Of a stretch of 64,000 bases of DNA, positions 40,453 through 48,228 are shown piece after piece. Origin of the DNA: a virus; the IMG/VR virus record IMGVR_UViG_3300037258_000653, positions 1 to 64,000 of that record, one strand, 5' to 3'. Made by a program: the position numbers and the translations under genes. Under the pieces are notes generated by a model, which made no database searches, was not told where the DNA came from, and saw only the letters and a program-made list of their open reading frames with translations. How positions within the stretch are numbered: the first letter of the stretch is position 1; each line of letters begins with the position of its first letter.

Positions 40453-41033
40453 GACGACCATCCTCCCGCAGGTTTCGGCCCTCCCGCCGTACGCCGCCAC
40501 GATGGTTACCCTCCGTCGCCACAGCGCATTCTGGCGAATGTGGAGGGGGGGATTGGGAGGGCGGCGCTCTGGGGCGCCGTTGACCCACTGGACTTTTCCG
40601 CGATCACACGATGATAGATATGTGTGTTTATGCAGGTCAGAGGCATGTTGATAAGTGCTGCTGATGGTGGCGGATAGTTTGGCGGACTCGGTGCCGGTGT
40701 GTGGTGCCGCAGTAGCGGCCGGAGTTTTCGTGTCCAGGGACGGGTGGTTTCTGGCCAGGATCGCGGTGACAGGGTGTGGCACGGCCGCAGGTAGCGGGCG
40801 GGGACGCTGGCCGGGGTCCAGGCATGGGCTCGCCGGGGCGGGGCCGGCCTGCCGGGCTGGCTGCGGGTAGCCGGGCCGGGGGTCTCGCCAGGTACTGGCC
40901 TGGCCGCGCGGGCCAGGCCAGTACCTGGGCCCGGGCGGCCTTCCGGCTGGTGCCTGGCCAGCCGCCCTTCGCCGGCCAGGCCGGGCCAGCGGCTGGGCGG
41001 GGGTGCTATTGGCCGGGCGCTGCGGCTCGTAGC
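40453..41033. other. Intergenic region with A/T-rich patch and a strong hairpin
   Basis: About 580 bp without a convincing gene. Near 40600-40640 it holds an A/T-rich patch with CACAC and GTGTG flanking GATGATAGATAT, a possible promoter/operator for the leftward FHA operon. The right half is GC-rich and contains the 18-bp-arm palindrome. Candidate reading frames at 40655-40870 and 40776 onward have no SD and unnatural composition. Confidence 0.5.
40888..40928. terminator. Perfect 18-bp inverted repeat, probable bidirectional terminator
   Basis: CCAGGTACTGGCCTGGCC (40888-40905) and its exact reverse complement (40911-40928) are separated by GCGCG. No other stem in the window matches this length of uninterrupted pairing. 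It lies 340 bp downstream of the minus-strand operon ending at 41272, with no U tract. Termination is the simplest reading; a protein-binding or recombination site is an alternative. Confidence 0.5.
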
Positions 41034-41255
41034 ATGACCCTGTTCCGGACTTGGAGGCGACGGTGGAGCGTGCTGAGGAGTATCCGTGATTGCGCCACGG
41101 CAGTGGAGGCTTCGCTGGTGGGATGGGTCGCTCTGGTGGCGCACCGGCGGCTGCCGTGCGCGACGCTGCTGACGGCCTTGTCGCGTCCTGAGATGCGGAA
41201 TGAGATCAGGAAGCTGGCCAGGCGCCGGGCGACTCGCGGCCGGGCGAAGAGATGA
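41034..41255 (+). CDS. Possible small basic protein
   Basis: 73 aa from ATG 41034. Basic ends (TWRRRWSVLRSIRD; KLARRRATRGRAKR) flank a hydrophobic centre (TAVEASLVGWVALVAH). Modest codon-bias support, no SD. Convergent with the gene at 41272. Could be spurious. Confidence 0.32.
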   Translation: MTLFRTWRRRWSVLRSIRDCATAVEASLVGWVALVAHRRLPCATLLTALSRPEMRNEIRKLARRRATRGRAKR

Positions 41256-41271
41256 GCGCCGGTCCCGGGAG

Positions 41272-41475
41272 CTAAAAGCGGCGGTAGAGCGCGATGGGCC
41301 GCCGGATCAGGATCACCGGGACTTCACGCATGATCTCCTGGATCGCGTGGATCTCGTCATCGGTCTTGTCGAGGGGGACCAGGAGCGGCTGCGAGAACCA
41401 TCGATACGGGTAATAGCCGCGCGGCCAGAACCTCAGCCGGGGCGCCGGATCGGTGCTCGGGCCCGCGCTTCTCAC
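41272..41475 (-). CDS. Small unknown protein
   Basis: 67 aa. RLRFWPRGYYPYRWFSQPLLV and DDEIHAIQEIMREVPVILIRRP give a real amphipathic pattern. Last gene of the leftward operon that begins near 44453. No family recognised. Confidence 0.55.
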   Translation of the reverse strand: MRSAGPSTDPAPRLRFWPRGYYPYRWFSQPLLVPLDKTDDEIHAIQEIMREVPVILIRRPIALYRRF

Positions 41476-41502
41476 AGGGCCAGCGTATGCGCGGGGAGCT
41501 GG

Positions 41503-41931
41503 CTACCAGCGCGTGGTGGGCGCGGGCTGGGCTCCGGCGTCCTGGCGAGCCAGGTACTGGTCGATGCGGTGGTGCCATTGCGGCGGCCGTTTCGCCGCGG
41601 TCGCGCGGGCGTGGAGCTCCCCGGGCGTTGCGGTGCAGTGGACGATGCGGGCGTTCGCGGCGGCGTACTGGGCGCGGCGGGCTGGTCCGGGGTCGGTGTC
41701 GATGATCCAGACGCGGTAGCCCTTGCGGTGCCATTTGAGGGCCTCGACGATGGCGGCGTGGCGGGCTTCCCTGGTGACGGCGGTGATGTGGTCGCTGTGG
41801 CCGTGGCTGGTCTGCGAGCCGAGCGCCTGGGCGAGCTGGTCGTAGTCGATGAGGAGGTCGCCGGGGTGCGCGTGCTGGGCGGCGTAGGTGGTCTTGCCGC
41901 TGCAGGGCGCGCCGGTGATGACGGTCAGCAT
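41503..41931 (-). CDS. P-loop kinase-like AAA protein
   Basis: 142 aa. Walker A GAPCSGKT (residues 7-14), lid/Asp region LLIDYDQLAQALGS and a DTDPGPARR stretch mark a small P-loop kinase like those next to HNH genes in actinophages. Possible roles are polynucleotide 5' kinase or zeta-type phosphotransfer. Its start overlaps the end of the gene at 41925 by 7 bp. Confidence 0.78.
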   Translation of the reverse strand: MLTVITGAPCSGKTTYAAQHAHPGDLLIDYDQLAQALGSQTSHGHSDHITAVTREARHAAIVEALKWHRKGYRVWIIDTDPGPARRAQYAAANARIVHCTATPGELHARATAAKRPPQWHHRIDQYLARQDAGAQPAPTTRW

Positions 41932-42269
41932 GGCCCGGGGTTGGTCTCGGATATCGAGGACACCTTGCCGTCGACGAGGGTGACGATGGCCGCCGGCGTC
42001 CTGAGCATGAGCTGCTTGACTTGCTCCTCGTATGCGAGCCTGCGCTGAATGGCTTCGCTGTAGTCCGGCATGCAGGCCATGATCAGCCCCTGCAGGATGT
42101 ACTCGGCCTGGACTGGGTTCGTGCCGGGTGTGTGCTCGAGGACGAAGCCCAGCTTGGTGAGGGCGCGGCTGAGGAACTCGTACTCGCCCAGGAAGAGCGC
42201 GTCTGGCGGCTCGTGGATTCCCTGCCGCTGGAGGTGGTCGGCGAGCATCTGGTCGGTGTCGAAGTACAT
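41925..42269 (-). CDS. Unknown phage protein
   Basis: 114 aa from ATG 42269, with GGAGGAACCGC before it. LADHLQRQGIHEPPDALFLGEYEFLSRAL and RLAYEEQVKQLMLRT are helical. Sits between HNH nuclease and kinase genes. No family recognised. Confidence 0.65.
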   Translation of the reverse strand: MYFDTDQMLADHLQRQGIHEPPDALFLGEYEFLSRALTKLGFVLEHTPGTNPVQAEYILQGLIMACMPDYSEAIQRRLAYEEQVKQLMLRTPAAIVTLVDGKVSSISETNPGPC

Positions 42270-42286
42270 GGCGGTTCCTCCGGGGG

Positions 42287-42619
42287 TTACCAGGTGGTGG
42301 TGGGGCGCGGCGCGGGGTCCGCGGGCCGGGTGTTCTGCGCGGCGCGGTAGCCGCCGCCTTCGAGGGCGGTCTTGCGGGCGTGGCAGGACGCGGGGCCTGA
42401 GCAGAGGGCGCGGAGGTTGGCCAGGTCGTGGGTGCCGCCCTGGCTGACGGGGATGGTGTGGTCGACCTGGAGGCGGCGGCCTCGGCGGCGGCATGCTGAG
42501 CACTTGCCGTAGCGGCCGCCGGCCTGCTCCAGGACGATGGCGGCGTTGCGGACGTACTCGGAGTCGTGGTAGGTCGCGTCGGATGCGGCGCGGGTTTCGG
42601 GGGTGTTCTTCCACGGCAT
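42287..42619 (-). CDS. HNH endonuclease
   Basis: 110 aa from ATG 42619. A zinc pair KCSACRRRG precedes the HNH core VDHTIPVSQGGTHDLANLRAL, closed by CSGPASCHARKT. Such small HNH nucleases often sit near terminase in phages and help packaging or act as homing nucleases. Here it is 3 kb downstream of terminase, on the other strand. Confidence 0.85.
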   Translation of the reverse strand: MPWKNTPETRAASDATYHDSEYVRNAAIVLEQAGGRYGKCSACRRRGRRLQVDHTIPVSQGGTHDLANLRALCSGPASCHARKTALEGGGYRAAQNTRPADPAPRPTTTW

Positions 42620-42621
42620 GG

Positions 42622-42876
42622 CTACCGCCTGGTGCGGCGCCCCTGGTACAGGCGGGTGCTGGCGTGGCCGAGGATGCCGCCGGCGGTCTCGCGGCGGTGA
42701 GCGAGGAGCCAGGTGGATGCGCGGGTGAGGTGGTGCGCGCACCACCAGCGGATCCGGGTGCGGACAGGCAGGTCGGCTACCTGGCTGATGGCTGCCCAGC
42801 TGCCCGGCCGCATGCGCTTCTGGGCCGCGTGCCAGCGCCGCTCGAGCTCGGCAATCTGCTCCGTGCTGAGGCTCAC
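42622..42876 (-). CDS. Small basic helical protein
   Basis: 84 aa from GTG 42876. STEQIAELERRWHAAQKRMRPG then TRIRWWCAHHLTRAS and a basic tail. Just upstream of the HNH gene. Unknown; nucleic-acid binding is possible from its charge. Confidence 0.6.
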   Translation of the reverse strand: MSLSTEQIAELERRWHAAQKRMRPGSWAAISQVADLPVRTRIRWWCAHHLTRASTWLLAHRRETAGGILGHASTRLYQGRRTRR

Positions 42877-42951
42877 TGCGGTGCTCCCGGGCTGGGCAGT
42901 GGTTCCGTGCTGGTCAGCCCGCGCATCAGGGAATGTCCTCAGGCCCGATCG

Positions 42952-43257
42952 TCACGGGAGCCGCCATTCTGCCCGGTAGCCCGGGTGGTCGCGCCAGGCC
43001 GCGGCGTCGAGCTTGACGGCGACTGCGGCGGCGCGGGCCCGGCCGATGGCCATGGCCTGGGCGACGCGGGTTGCGTGCTGGTCGGCGAGGAGCCGGTTCA
43101 TGTCGGCGGTGGCTTCGGCGAGCTGGGTGACGCGGCTGCGTTTGGCCTCGATGTCGTCCAGGATGCGGTGGGTCGCGATCGGCGGATAGCCGTCGCGCAG
43201 GGAGCAGGCGACGGCCGCGGCGACTTCCGGGGCACTCATCACCGAGGCGGGGATCAT
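42952..43257 (-). CDS. DUF6221-like protein, paralogue
   Basis: About 101 aa; ATG 43257 chosen, but GTG 43242 and an upstream start overlapping the next gene are possible because no SD is visible. RILDDIEAKRSRVTQLAEA and the C-terminal DAAAWRDHPGYRAEWRLP match the DUF6221 pattern seen in three neighbours. Function of this actinophage family is unknown. Confidence 0.62.
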   Translation of the reverse strand: MIPASVMSAPEVAAAVACSLRDGYPPIATHRILDDIEAKRSRVTQLAEATADMNRLLADQHATRVAQAMAIGRARAAAVAVKLDAAAWRDHPGYRAEWRLP

Positions 43258-43297
43258 CGGCGCGACGCCGACGGCCGCCGCGATGGCATGGCGAGCC

Positions 43298-43777
43298 TCA
43301 TAGGTCCGGGTGCCATTCCGGCCGGTAATCGGGATGGCCGTCCCAGATCGCGGCGACATCGATGACGTCGCGTTTCAGCGCGGCGGCGATCTTCTCCCAG
43401 GCTGTTTTCTCGGCGCCGGTGCTCACGACGGCCGCCGCGCCGGCGCACTCGTAGCGGTTGATGATCTTCCGCATGGCCGCGATCTCGCGCAGGGCGCGGA
43501 ACGGGTCGTGGCCAGCTATGAAGATTGCATCTGCGCGGGTGAAACCGCGTTCGCGGAGCCTGTCGGCGCCGTACCACGGCCTGTCGGCGCCGTGCCACGG
43601 CAGCTCCTGGCCAAGCAGGCCGCGTGCCGCGTTTGCCTGGGCCTCTTCCTTGTCCAGGCGCGCCGCCACGAACATCGGAAGCGCCATCAGCGCCTGCCAG
43701 TCAGCATGCCGGGCGGCGCGGGCCTGGCGGCTGGCTGCCAGGCGTTCCTGGCGGGCGTGCTTGTCACTGATGTTCAT
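43298..43777 (-). CDS. DUF6221-like protein, paralogue
   Basis: 159 aa from ATG 43777. MPMFVAARLDKEEAQANAARG, ALREIAAMRKIINRYECAG and the C-terminal DVAAIWDGHPDYRPEWHPD mark a DUF6221-like protein. Coupled to its neighbour at 43774 by overlap. It contains a tandem short repeat (WHGADRPWYGADR). Confidence 0.68.
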   Translation of the reverse strand: MNISDKHARQERLAASRQARAARHADWQALMALPMFVAARLDKEEAQANAARGLLGQELPWHGADRPWYGADRLRERGFTRADAIFIAGHDPFRALREIAAMRKIINRYECAGAAAVVSTGAEKTAWEKIAAALKRDVIDVAAIWDGHPDYRPEWHPDL

Positions 43778-44100
43778 GGCCGCCGCGCTTCCGGGTAGTC
43801 CGGATGGTCGCTCCAGGTCGCAGCTACCTGGCTGAGCACGTCTTCCAGCGTATTCCGCTTGGCGGCCACGTCGCGGAGCGCCCAGCCGGGGTCTTGCACT
43901 GGCTGGGCGCCGGTCAGCATGCCGGGGCATCGCTGCCACTGCCACTGGCCGTGGTGGGTGTATCCGGTGATCCCGATCAGGTTGCGCAGCGGGATCACCG
44001 GGTGCCCGCAGCGGATGCAGAGGTGCCCGTTGATGCAGCGCTCGAGGTCGTCGAGGCGCGCGGCGGTGAACGCCGCCAGCGCGGCCGGAGGCGGTGTCAT
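43774..44100 (-). CDS. DUF6221-like protein with Cys motif
   Basis: 108 aa from ATG 44100. CINGHLCIRCGHPVIPL gives a Cys cluster, and ALRDVAAKRNTLEDV with VAATWSDHPDYPE is the DUF6221-like ending. One of four paralogues clustered within 5 kb. Confidence 0.66.
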   Translation of the reverse strand: MTPPPAALAAFTAARLDDLERCINGHLCIRCGHPVIPLRNLIGITGYTHHGQWQWQRCPGMLTGAQPVQDPGWALRDVAAKRNTLEDVLSQVAATWSDHPDYPEARRP

Positions 44101-44453
44101 GGCCGCTGGCCGCGTTTCCAGTTGCAGCGCCGGAGCGTGTGCCTGCGCCAGTCCCCGGTTTCCCAGATCCCGCGTTTCCAGGTGCCGTCGCGGCCCTTCT
44201 TCTCCGGGACGGCGCAGATCCGGGTGCCGCAGCATTCGCAGGGGATCGGCTCGGTGGCCTGGTCGCCGGCGGTGATGTAAGGGCAGCTTTCTGCGGTGCA
44301 GCGGCAGTCTTCGGCGAGGTCAGGATTGGTGGCGACCTGGGCGGCGAGGTCCAGGTGGTCGCTGAGGATCCGGCGCTCGGACGTCCAGGTGCTGAGGTAG
44401 ATGCGGCGGGATGAGGTGTCAGCGAGGGCTGCGCCCGGGTCTGGCGAGGGCAT
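44097..44453 (-). CDS. Cys-rich protein, unknown
   Basis: 118 aa. CRCTAESCPYI, CECCGTRICAVPEKKG and a basic C-terminus suggest zinc binding. First gene of the leftward DUF6221/HNH/kinase operon, divergent from the gene at 44507. Confidence 0.6.
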   Translation of the reverse strand: MPSPDPGAALADTSSRRIYLSTWTSERRILSDHLDLAAQVATNPDLAEDCRCTAESCPYITAGDQATEPIPCECCGTRICAVPEKKGRDGTWKRGIWETGDWRRHTLRRCNWKRGQRP

Positions 44454-44506
44454 GGCCCAAGGCTATCGGCGGTCCTGGCGTGGTGCGGGCGGCCTAGGCT
44501 CGCGGC

Positions 44507-44818
44507 ATGGTCGCGGATGATCGGACGCTTGCCGATGAGGTCATCGACCTCGCGGAGATCTACGCCGGTGACTACCCGGCGCCCCTGTCGGCGTGGCAGC
44601 AGCAGTTGCTCCGCCAGCTGTTCAGCGAGCCGCGCCCGCGGGCCTGCCTGGCGCACGCCGCGGGGACGGCCATGGCGCGGCGGAACATCCAGCGGCTCGT
44701 CATCGAGCAGCAGGTGCTGCACGGTGAGCATGTCCACGTCGCCACGCCGGGCGGCACGTTCTGCGCGGGCGGCGATCCGGGCTGCCCGCTGCCGCAGTGG
44801 GAACGCCCTGGCTTGTGA
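44507..44818 (+). CDS. Unknown actinophage protein
   Basis: 103 aa. IDLAEIYAGDYPAPLSAWQQQLLRQLFSE resembles the N-terminal segment of terminase-like proteins ahead of the ATPase core; ARRNIQRLVIEQQVL and HVHVATPGGTFC follow. It overlaps the pseudo-ATPase at 44818 by one base. Together they may be a split, diverged terminase relative. Confidence 0.6.
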   Translation: MVADDRTLADEVIDLAEIYAGDYPAPLSAWQQQLLRQLFSEPRPRACLAHAAGTAMARRNIQRLVIEQQVLHGEHVHVATPGGTFCAGGDPGCPLPQWERPGL

Positions 44819-45495
44819 TGACGGCCGGGCTGGCCCGCTGGGAAGATGGCCGCATGATGATGAACGAGGCTACGGCGGCTGCTGACGCGGAGTGGATGCC
44901 CCGGATGGCCGGCGAGCTGTACGAGCACGCCGGGGGCTCCCTCACCGCCGCGCAGGACGAGGTGATCGCCGCGCTGTACGCGGCCGGGCCGGACGGCCGG
45001 CCGAAGTCGGGTGTGGTGGCCGCCTGCCTCCCGCCAGGGGAGGAGCTGCCGGGGCTGCATGCGGCGGTGGTGCTGGCGTGGCTGTTCCTGGAGGAGCGCC
45101 AGCGGATCCTGTGGTCCGCGCCGGGCACGGACGCTTGCCGCCACGCGCACCAGGACCTGGCTGACCTGATCACCGGCGTCCCGGAGCTGGCCGCCGGAAC
45201 GCGGATTTCCTGGGCGAACGGGGCGCAGGAGATCCGCTCGGCCACCGGCAGCGTGGTGCGTTTCCGGGCGCGCCGGCCGCGCCGGGATCTCAGCCTGCGC
45301 GGCGTCACCGGGCGCCGGGTCCTGGTCACTGAGGCCAGGGAACTCTCGGACTGGCAGGCCTGGGACCTGGGCGCCGGGGCCACGCAGCAGCTGTGGACGT
45401 CGCATCGTGCGCCGCTGCCCGATACTCCGCTGGCCAGCGTCCGCGCGGGCCAGGCCGTCGCACGCGTCGCCTACTTCGGGCCGGCCGGGCCATGA
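44818..45495 (+). CDS. Degenerate terminase-like ATPase
   Basis: 225 aa from ATG 44818 (TGATG overlap; ATG 44854 is an alternative). The layout mirrors a terminase ATPase: LTAAQDEVIAALYAAG, RILWSAPGTDACRHAHQDL, RISWANGAQEIRSATGSVVRF and RGVTGRRVLVTEARELSD. The Walker A position reads LPPGEELPG without GK[ST], and the Walker B acids read TEARE where DEAQE is expected. It has no nuclease domain. It is likely a catalytically dead relative of the large terminase. Confidence 0.6.
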   Translation: MTAGLARWEDGRMMMNEATAAADAEWMPRMAGELYEHAGGSLTAAQDEVIAALYAAGPDGRPKSGVVAACLPPGEELPGLHAAVVLAWLFLEERQRILWSAPGTDACRHAHQDLADLITGVPELAAGTRISWANGAQEIRSATGSVVRFRARRPRRDLSLRGVTGRRVLVTEARELSDWQAWDLGAGATQQLWTSHRAPLPDTPLASVRAGQAVARVAYFGPAGP

Positions 45496-46382
45496 GCCGT
45501 ATTTACTTCCACACCCCGTCCGGCGAGGCGGAGCTGTGGGGCGGTGAGAAGGCATGGCTGCGCAGCGTGTGCGAGGACATGGCGATCGGCCTCCTGCCCG
45601 GCGACTGGCGGCACGAGCGGTCCCGCGAGCTGATCGCCCCGGGCCACGACCTGGCCGACCCGCGCTACCAGCCGCCCCAGGAGTACCTGAGGTGGCGTAA
45701 CCACCTGGAGACGGCGCTGCAGGTAGGGCACGGCACGCTGGCATGGAACGGCTGCCACGTCGACGAGTACCACCTCCTGCTGAACACCGTCATGCGGGCG
45801 GGCAGCGACCCGGTGAAGCTCGCCGCGCGGATCGCGGGACAGAGCGAGATCCACTGCTACATCGAGGGCATCGACCGGGCCTGGGCCGCGCAGCTCATCG
45901 ACGCCGGGCTCGGCGCGGGGGTGTTCCGCGACCTGTCGGGCATCGCGAACGCGCCTGGCTGGGATGGCGTAACCCGGCTGCTCCGCGACCGCGACGACGA
46001 GCCCGTAGTCCTGTCCTACTCGATCTCGGACCCGTTCCCCGGCCCGTACGCGCCGGGCTGGACTCCGCCCGAGGACCCGGCGTGGATGCCGGAGTTCTAC
46101 CGCGGCCGCCCCGGCGACTGGGCGGCCCTGGCCGACGGCGAGCGCGCCCAGGAGACAGCGGACGCGCTGTGGGAGCGGTGGGAGGAGCTGGGCGCGGCCG
46201 AGCAGTGGCGCATCGGGATCACCGCGGTGCGCGCGGAAGAAGCCGGGCTGCGGATCGACCCGGCGCGGTGGGACGGCTTCCTGTTCGGCCACAAGCTCAG
46301 CGTCCTGGACGTGCTCGCCCCTGACTGGCGGGAGCGCCTGGACGCCGCGTTCCCGGCGCCATCGGCAGCCGTGACCTCGTGA
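45492..46382 (+). CDS. Conserved-looking unknown protein
   Basis: 296 aa from ATG 45492 (ATGA overlap). MSRIYFHTPSGEAELWGGEKAWL, NGCHVDEYHLLLNTV, CYIEGIDRAWAAQLI, a VVLSYSISDPFPGPYAPGW loop and ELGAAEQWRIGITAV. Well-formed globular composition. No family named with confidence. It shares a plus-strand operon with the pseudo-terminase and a small zinc-ribbon protein. Confidence 0.72.
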   Translation: MSRIYFHTPSGEAELWGGEKAWLRSVCEDMAIGLLPGDWRHERSRELIAPGHDLADPRYQPPQEYLRWRNHLETALQVGHGTLAWNGCHVDEYHLLLNTVMRAGSDPVKLAARIAGQSEIHCYIEGIDRAWAAQLIDAGLGAGVFRDLSGIANAPGWDGVTRLLRDRDDEPVVLSYSISDPFPGPYAPGWTPPEDPAWMPEFYRGRPGDWAALADGERAQETADALWERWEELGAAEQWRIGITAVRAEEAGLRIDPARWDGFLFGHKLSVLDVLAPDWRERLDAAFPAPSAAVTS

Positions 46383-46576
46383 CGGCGCGGACCGGCGCGG
46401 GCAACCCGGTCGTCGAGTGCCTGACTCACGGCCCGATGATCTACCGGATGGGCTGCGACTGGTGGGAATGCGTCGGGTTCGACGGCGAGGGATGCAGCGT
46501 GCCTCTTGTCTCCTCGGAGGACGCCGCGCGCGAGGACCACGGGATACCCGGCATCAGGGTGACCCGGGCAGCCTGA
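46379..46576 (+). CDS. Small zinc-ribbon-like protein
   Basis: 65 aa from GTG 46379 (GTGA overlap). VECLTHGPMIYRMGCDWWECVG and GEGCSVP give four Cys and a His spaced for a small metal site. Last gene of the plus-strand operon. Confidence 0.6.
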   Translation: MTARTGAGNPVVECLTHGPMIYRMGCDWWECVGFDGEGCSVPLVSSEDAAREDHGIPGIRVTRAA

Positions 46577-46672
46577 CGCTCAGCGTCGTGCGGCATCGGC
46601 CCGGCTGCCGGCAGGCACCGGGCGCGAGAGGAGCACCGTGGTCCGGGCGGAGCGGGCCGGACCGCAGACAGC

Positions 46673-46900
46673 TCAGGTGGTGACCGGGGCCGTGGTGAGC
46701 ATCAGCGGCTTGACCGGTTCACCAGTCCGCGAGTCGCGGTCCCCGGCCCAGGCCGCGAAGCCGTTGCACCGGCACGGCTCATACGGCCCGGGCGTCGCCG
46801 ACCCGATGTAGCCGTGGCAGACGTCGGTGTTCGCGGTCAGTCCGCTAGCTGCGTGGACGTGCCAGTGGTGGCCGCAGCCGCATATCGCGGTCTCGGTCAT
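46673..46900 (-). CDS. Small Cys/His-rich protein
   Basis: 75 aa. MTETAICGCGHHWHVH, VCHGYIG and EPCRCNGFAAWAG, typical of tiny zinc-binding phage proteins. Stand-alone on the minus strand. Function unknown. Confidence 0.6.
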   Translation of the reverse strand: MTETAICGCGHHWHVHAASGLTANTDVCHGYIGSATPGPYEPCRCNGFAAWAGDRDSRTGEPVKPLMLTTAPVTT

Positions 46901-46940
46901 GTGCTGGTCCTTTCGGGGGCTAGGTGGCGGCTGGCCACGC

Positions 46941-47264
46941 CTAGGCGAGCCGCGTGCCGAACGGCGCGTCGATGGTCAGCTCGATGTGGTGCTCGGCGCC
47001 GATCCCGGTCGGCAGGATGCGCAGCGGCCACGGCGGCATCGGCCGGTCGTCGCTGGCCGTGCCGACGCCGAGCAGCCATGTGCCGTGCCGGTAGCGGGCC
47101 ATGACGTGCATCGCGGTGTCGTCGAGGGCGATTAGGCAGGCGTGCCAGCCGAGGTCGTTCACGGCGGGGCCGCGTGCTTCGTACCGGGCGTGGCCAACGC
47201 GGCCGTCGATCTCGATGCCGTCGACGGCGACCGTGCCGTCGCCGACGCCGTGGATGGTGATCAC
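46941..47264 (-). CDS. Beta-rich unknown protein
   Basis: 107 aa. ITIHGVGDGTVAVDGIEIDGRVGHARYE and MARYRHGTWLLGVGTA suggest a beta domain. 40 bp upstream of the preceding small gene, so probably co-transcribed. No family recognised. Confidence 0.58.
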   Translation of the reverse strand: MITIHGVGDGTVAVDGIEIDGRVGHARYEARGPAVNDLGWHACLIALDDTAMHVMARYRHGTWLLGVGTASDDRPMPPWPLRILPTGIGAEHHIELTIDAPFGTRLA

Positions 47265-47424
47265 GGACTGGTCCTCACCCAGCTAGCCGCCCTGGCCTGG
47301 GCGCTGGCGAACCTGGGAGCCCGGCGTTCGCGCCGGGTGCTGGCCCGACGGGCGCGACTGCATCGTGGGTGTCTACGAGCTGGGGTGGCGGGCGTGGAGC
47401 CAGCTAGAGCCAGCCTCGGCGCAA

Positions 47425-47447
47425 GCGGCTGCGCCCGGCGCAGCCGC
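47425..47447 (-). terminator. Hairpin downstream of the 47.5-49.7 kb operon
   Basis: GCGGCTGCGC (47425-47434) pairs with GCGCAGCCGC (47438-47447) around CCG, 28 bp after the stop of the minus-strand gene at 47475. The 210 bp from 47265 to 47474 contains nothing else convincing. Confidence 0.5.
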
Positions 47448-47474
47448 GACCCGGCGCCCCGCAGCGACGACGGG

Positions 47475-47699
47475 TCAGGCATCATCGCGGGCCTGGCTGC
47501 TGCCGCGACGGGCCCACGCCCGCGCGAAGACCTGGCCGCTCCACCCGAACGCGGCCGCGGCGGTGATGGCGGCACTGGCGGTATCCCAGTGGCTGGCCAG
47601 TGCCGCGCGGGTGGCTATCGCGGCCATCATCGCCGCGGCCGCGAGAGCCGCCAGGGACAGGCCGCCGAGGACGCGTACGGTGCCGTCGTCCGGGGTCAT
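47475..47699 (-). CDS. Small membrane protein
   Basis: 74 aa with two hydrophobic segments (GGLSLAALAAAAMMAAIATRA; AAITAAAAFGWSGQVF) and a basic end. Overlaps the ribbon-helix-helix gene by 4 bp. Confidence 0.58.
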   Translation of the reverse strand: MTPDDGTVRVLGGLSLAALAAAAMMAAIATRAALASHWDTASAAITAAAAFGWSGQVFARAWARRGSSQARDDA

Positions 47700-47992
47700 C
47701 GCGTGTTCTCTTTCCGCTGGGCTTCGCTGCGCCGCTCCCCGGCGGACGTCCTGTCGGCGTGGTCGGCGAGGACCTGCCTGGCTTCGGCCATGGTGATGCT
47801 GCCCAGCGTCTCGCGCAGCAGCTCGATGCCCTCACGCTGGCGCTCGGCCTTCCGCAGCCTGCGCTCGGCTTCTCGCCTGGCGCCGCTGACGACGATCGAG
47901 TTCATCGACTGCCGGCTGTCGAATGCCAGCTGGCGCAGCTGCTCGTGCAGCTCCCTCGGGAAGCGGATGGTCGCCGCCTGCTCGTCTGCCAT
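47696..47992 (-). CDS. Ribbon-helix-helix (Arc/CopG-like) regulator
   Basis: 98 aa. TIRFPRELHEQLRQLAFDSRQSMNSIVV is a classical RHH: DNA-contacting strand TIRF, helix A, and a turn with SMNSIV. The remainder is a charged helix. Arc-family proteins act as phage repressors or as antitoxins. No toxin is adjacent, so a transcription role is more likely. Confidence 0.8.
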   Translation of the reverse strand: MADEQAATIRFPRELHEQLRQLAFDSRQSMNSIVVSGARREAERRLRKAERQREGIELLRETLGSITMAEARQVLADHADRTSAGERRSEAQRKENTR

Positions 47993-48012
47993 GTCGCCAA
48001 AATATCGTCGTA

Positions 48013-48228
48013 TCAGATTCCGGGCGCGGGGGCATCTGGCCGGCTGGCTGCGTCCGCGACGACGCGCAGCCTTCCGCCTAGCAACTTGCAGTCCTCAGCA
48101 GATACCGAGTAAAAGTCCCTCATGGCCTGGCTGAGGGCCTGTATTCCCTGCTGGGCCTCAGCCATGGTCACGCCGGGCAGCGCGGCGGCCAGGCGGTCGC
48201 GGATCTCCTGCTCGCGGCCGGGGGTCAC
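48013..48228 (-). CDS. Small unknown protein
   Basis: 71 aa. Helical GREQEIRDRLAAALPGVTMAEAQQGIQALSQAM. Shares VTMAEA- and ITMAEA-like wording with the RHH protein at 47696 (SITMAEARQV), a hint of a shared segment. Coupled by ATGA-type overlap to 48225. Confidence 0.55.
   Translation of the reverse strand: MTPGREQEIRDRLAAALPGVTMAEAQQGIQALSQAMRDFYSVSAEDCKLLGGRLRVVADAASRPDAPAPGI

Noticed and set aside
41200-42048. 282-aa plus-strand reading frame over the kinase gene
   Set aside because: The minus-strand P-loop kinase with GAPCSGKT is real; this frame is its complement.
47261-47575. 104-aa minus-strand reading frame
   Set aside because: Arg/Pro/Ala-only composition and overlaps a clear hairpin; the gene at 47475-47699 in another frame is better.
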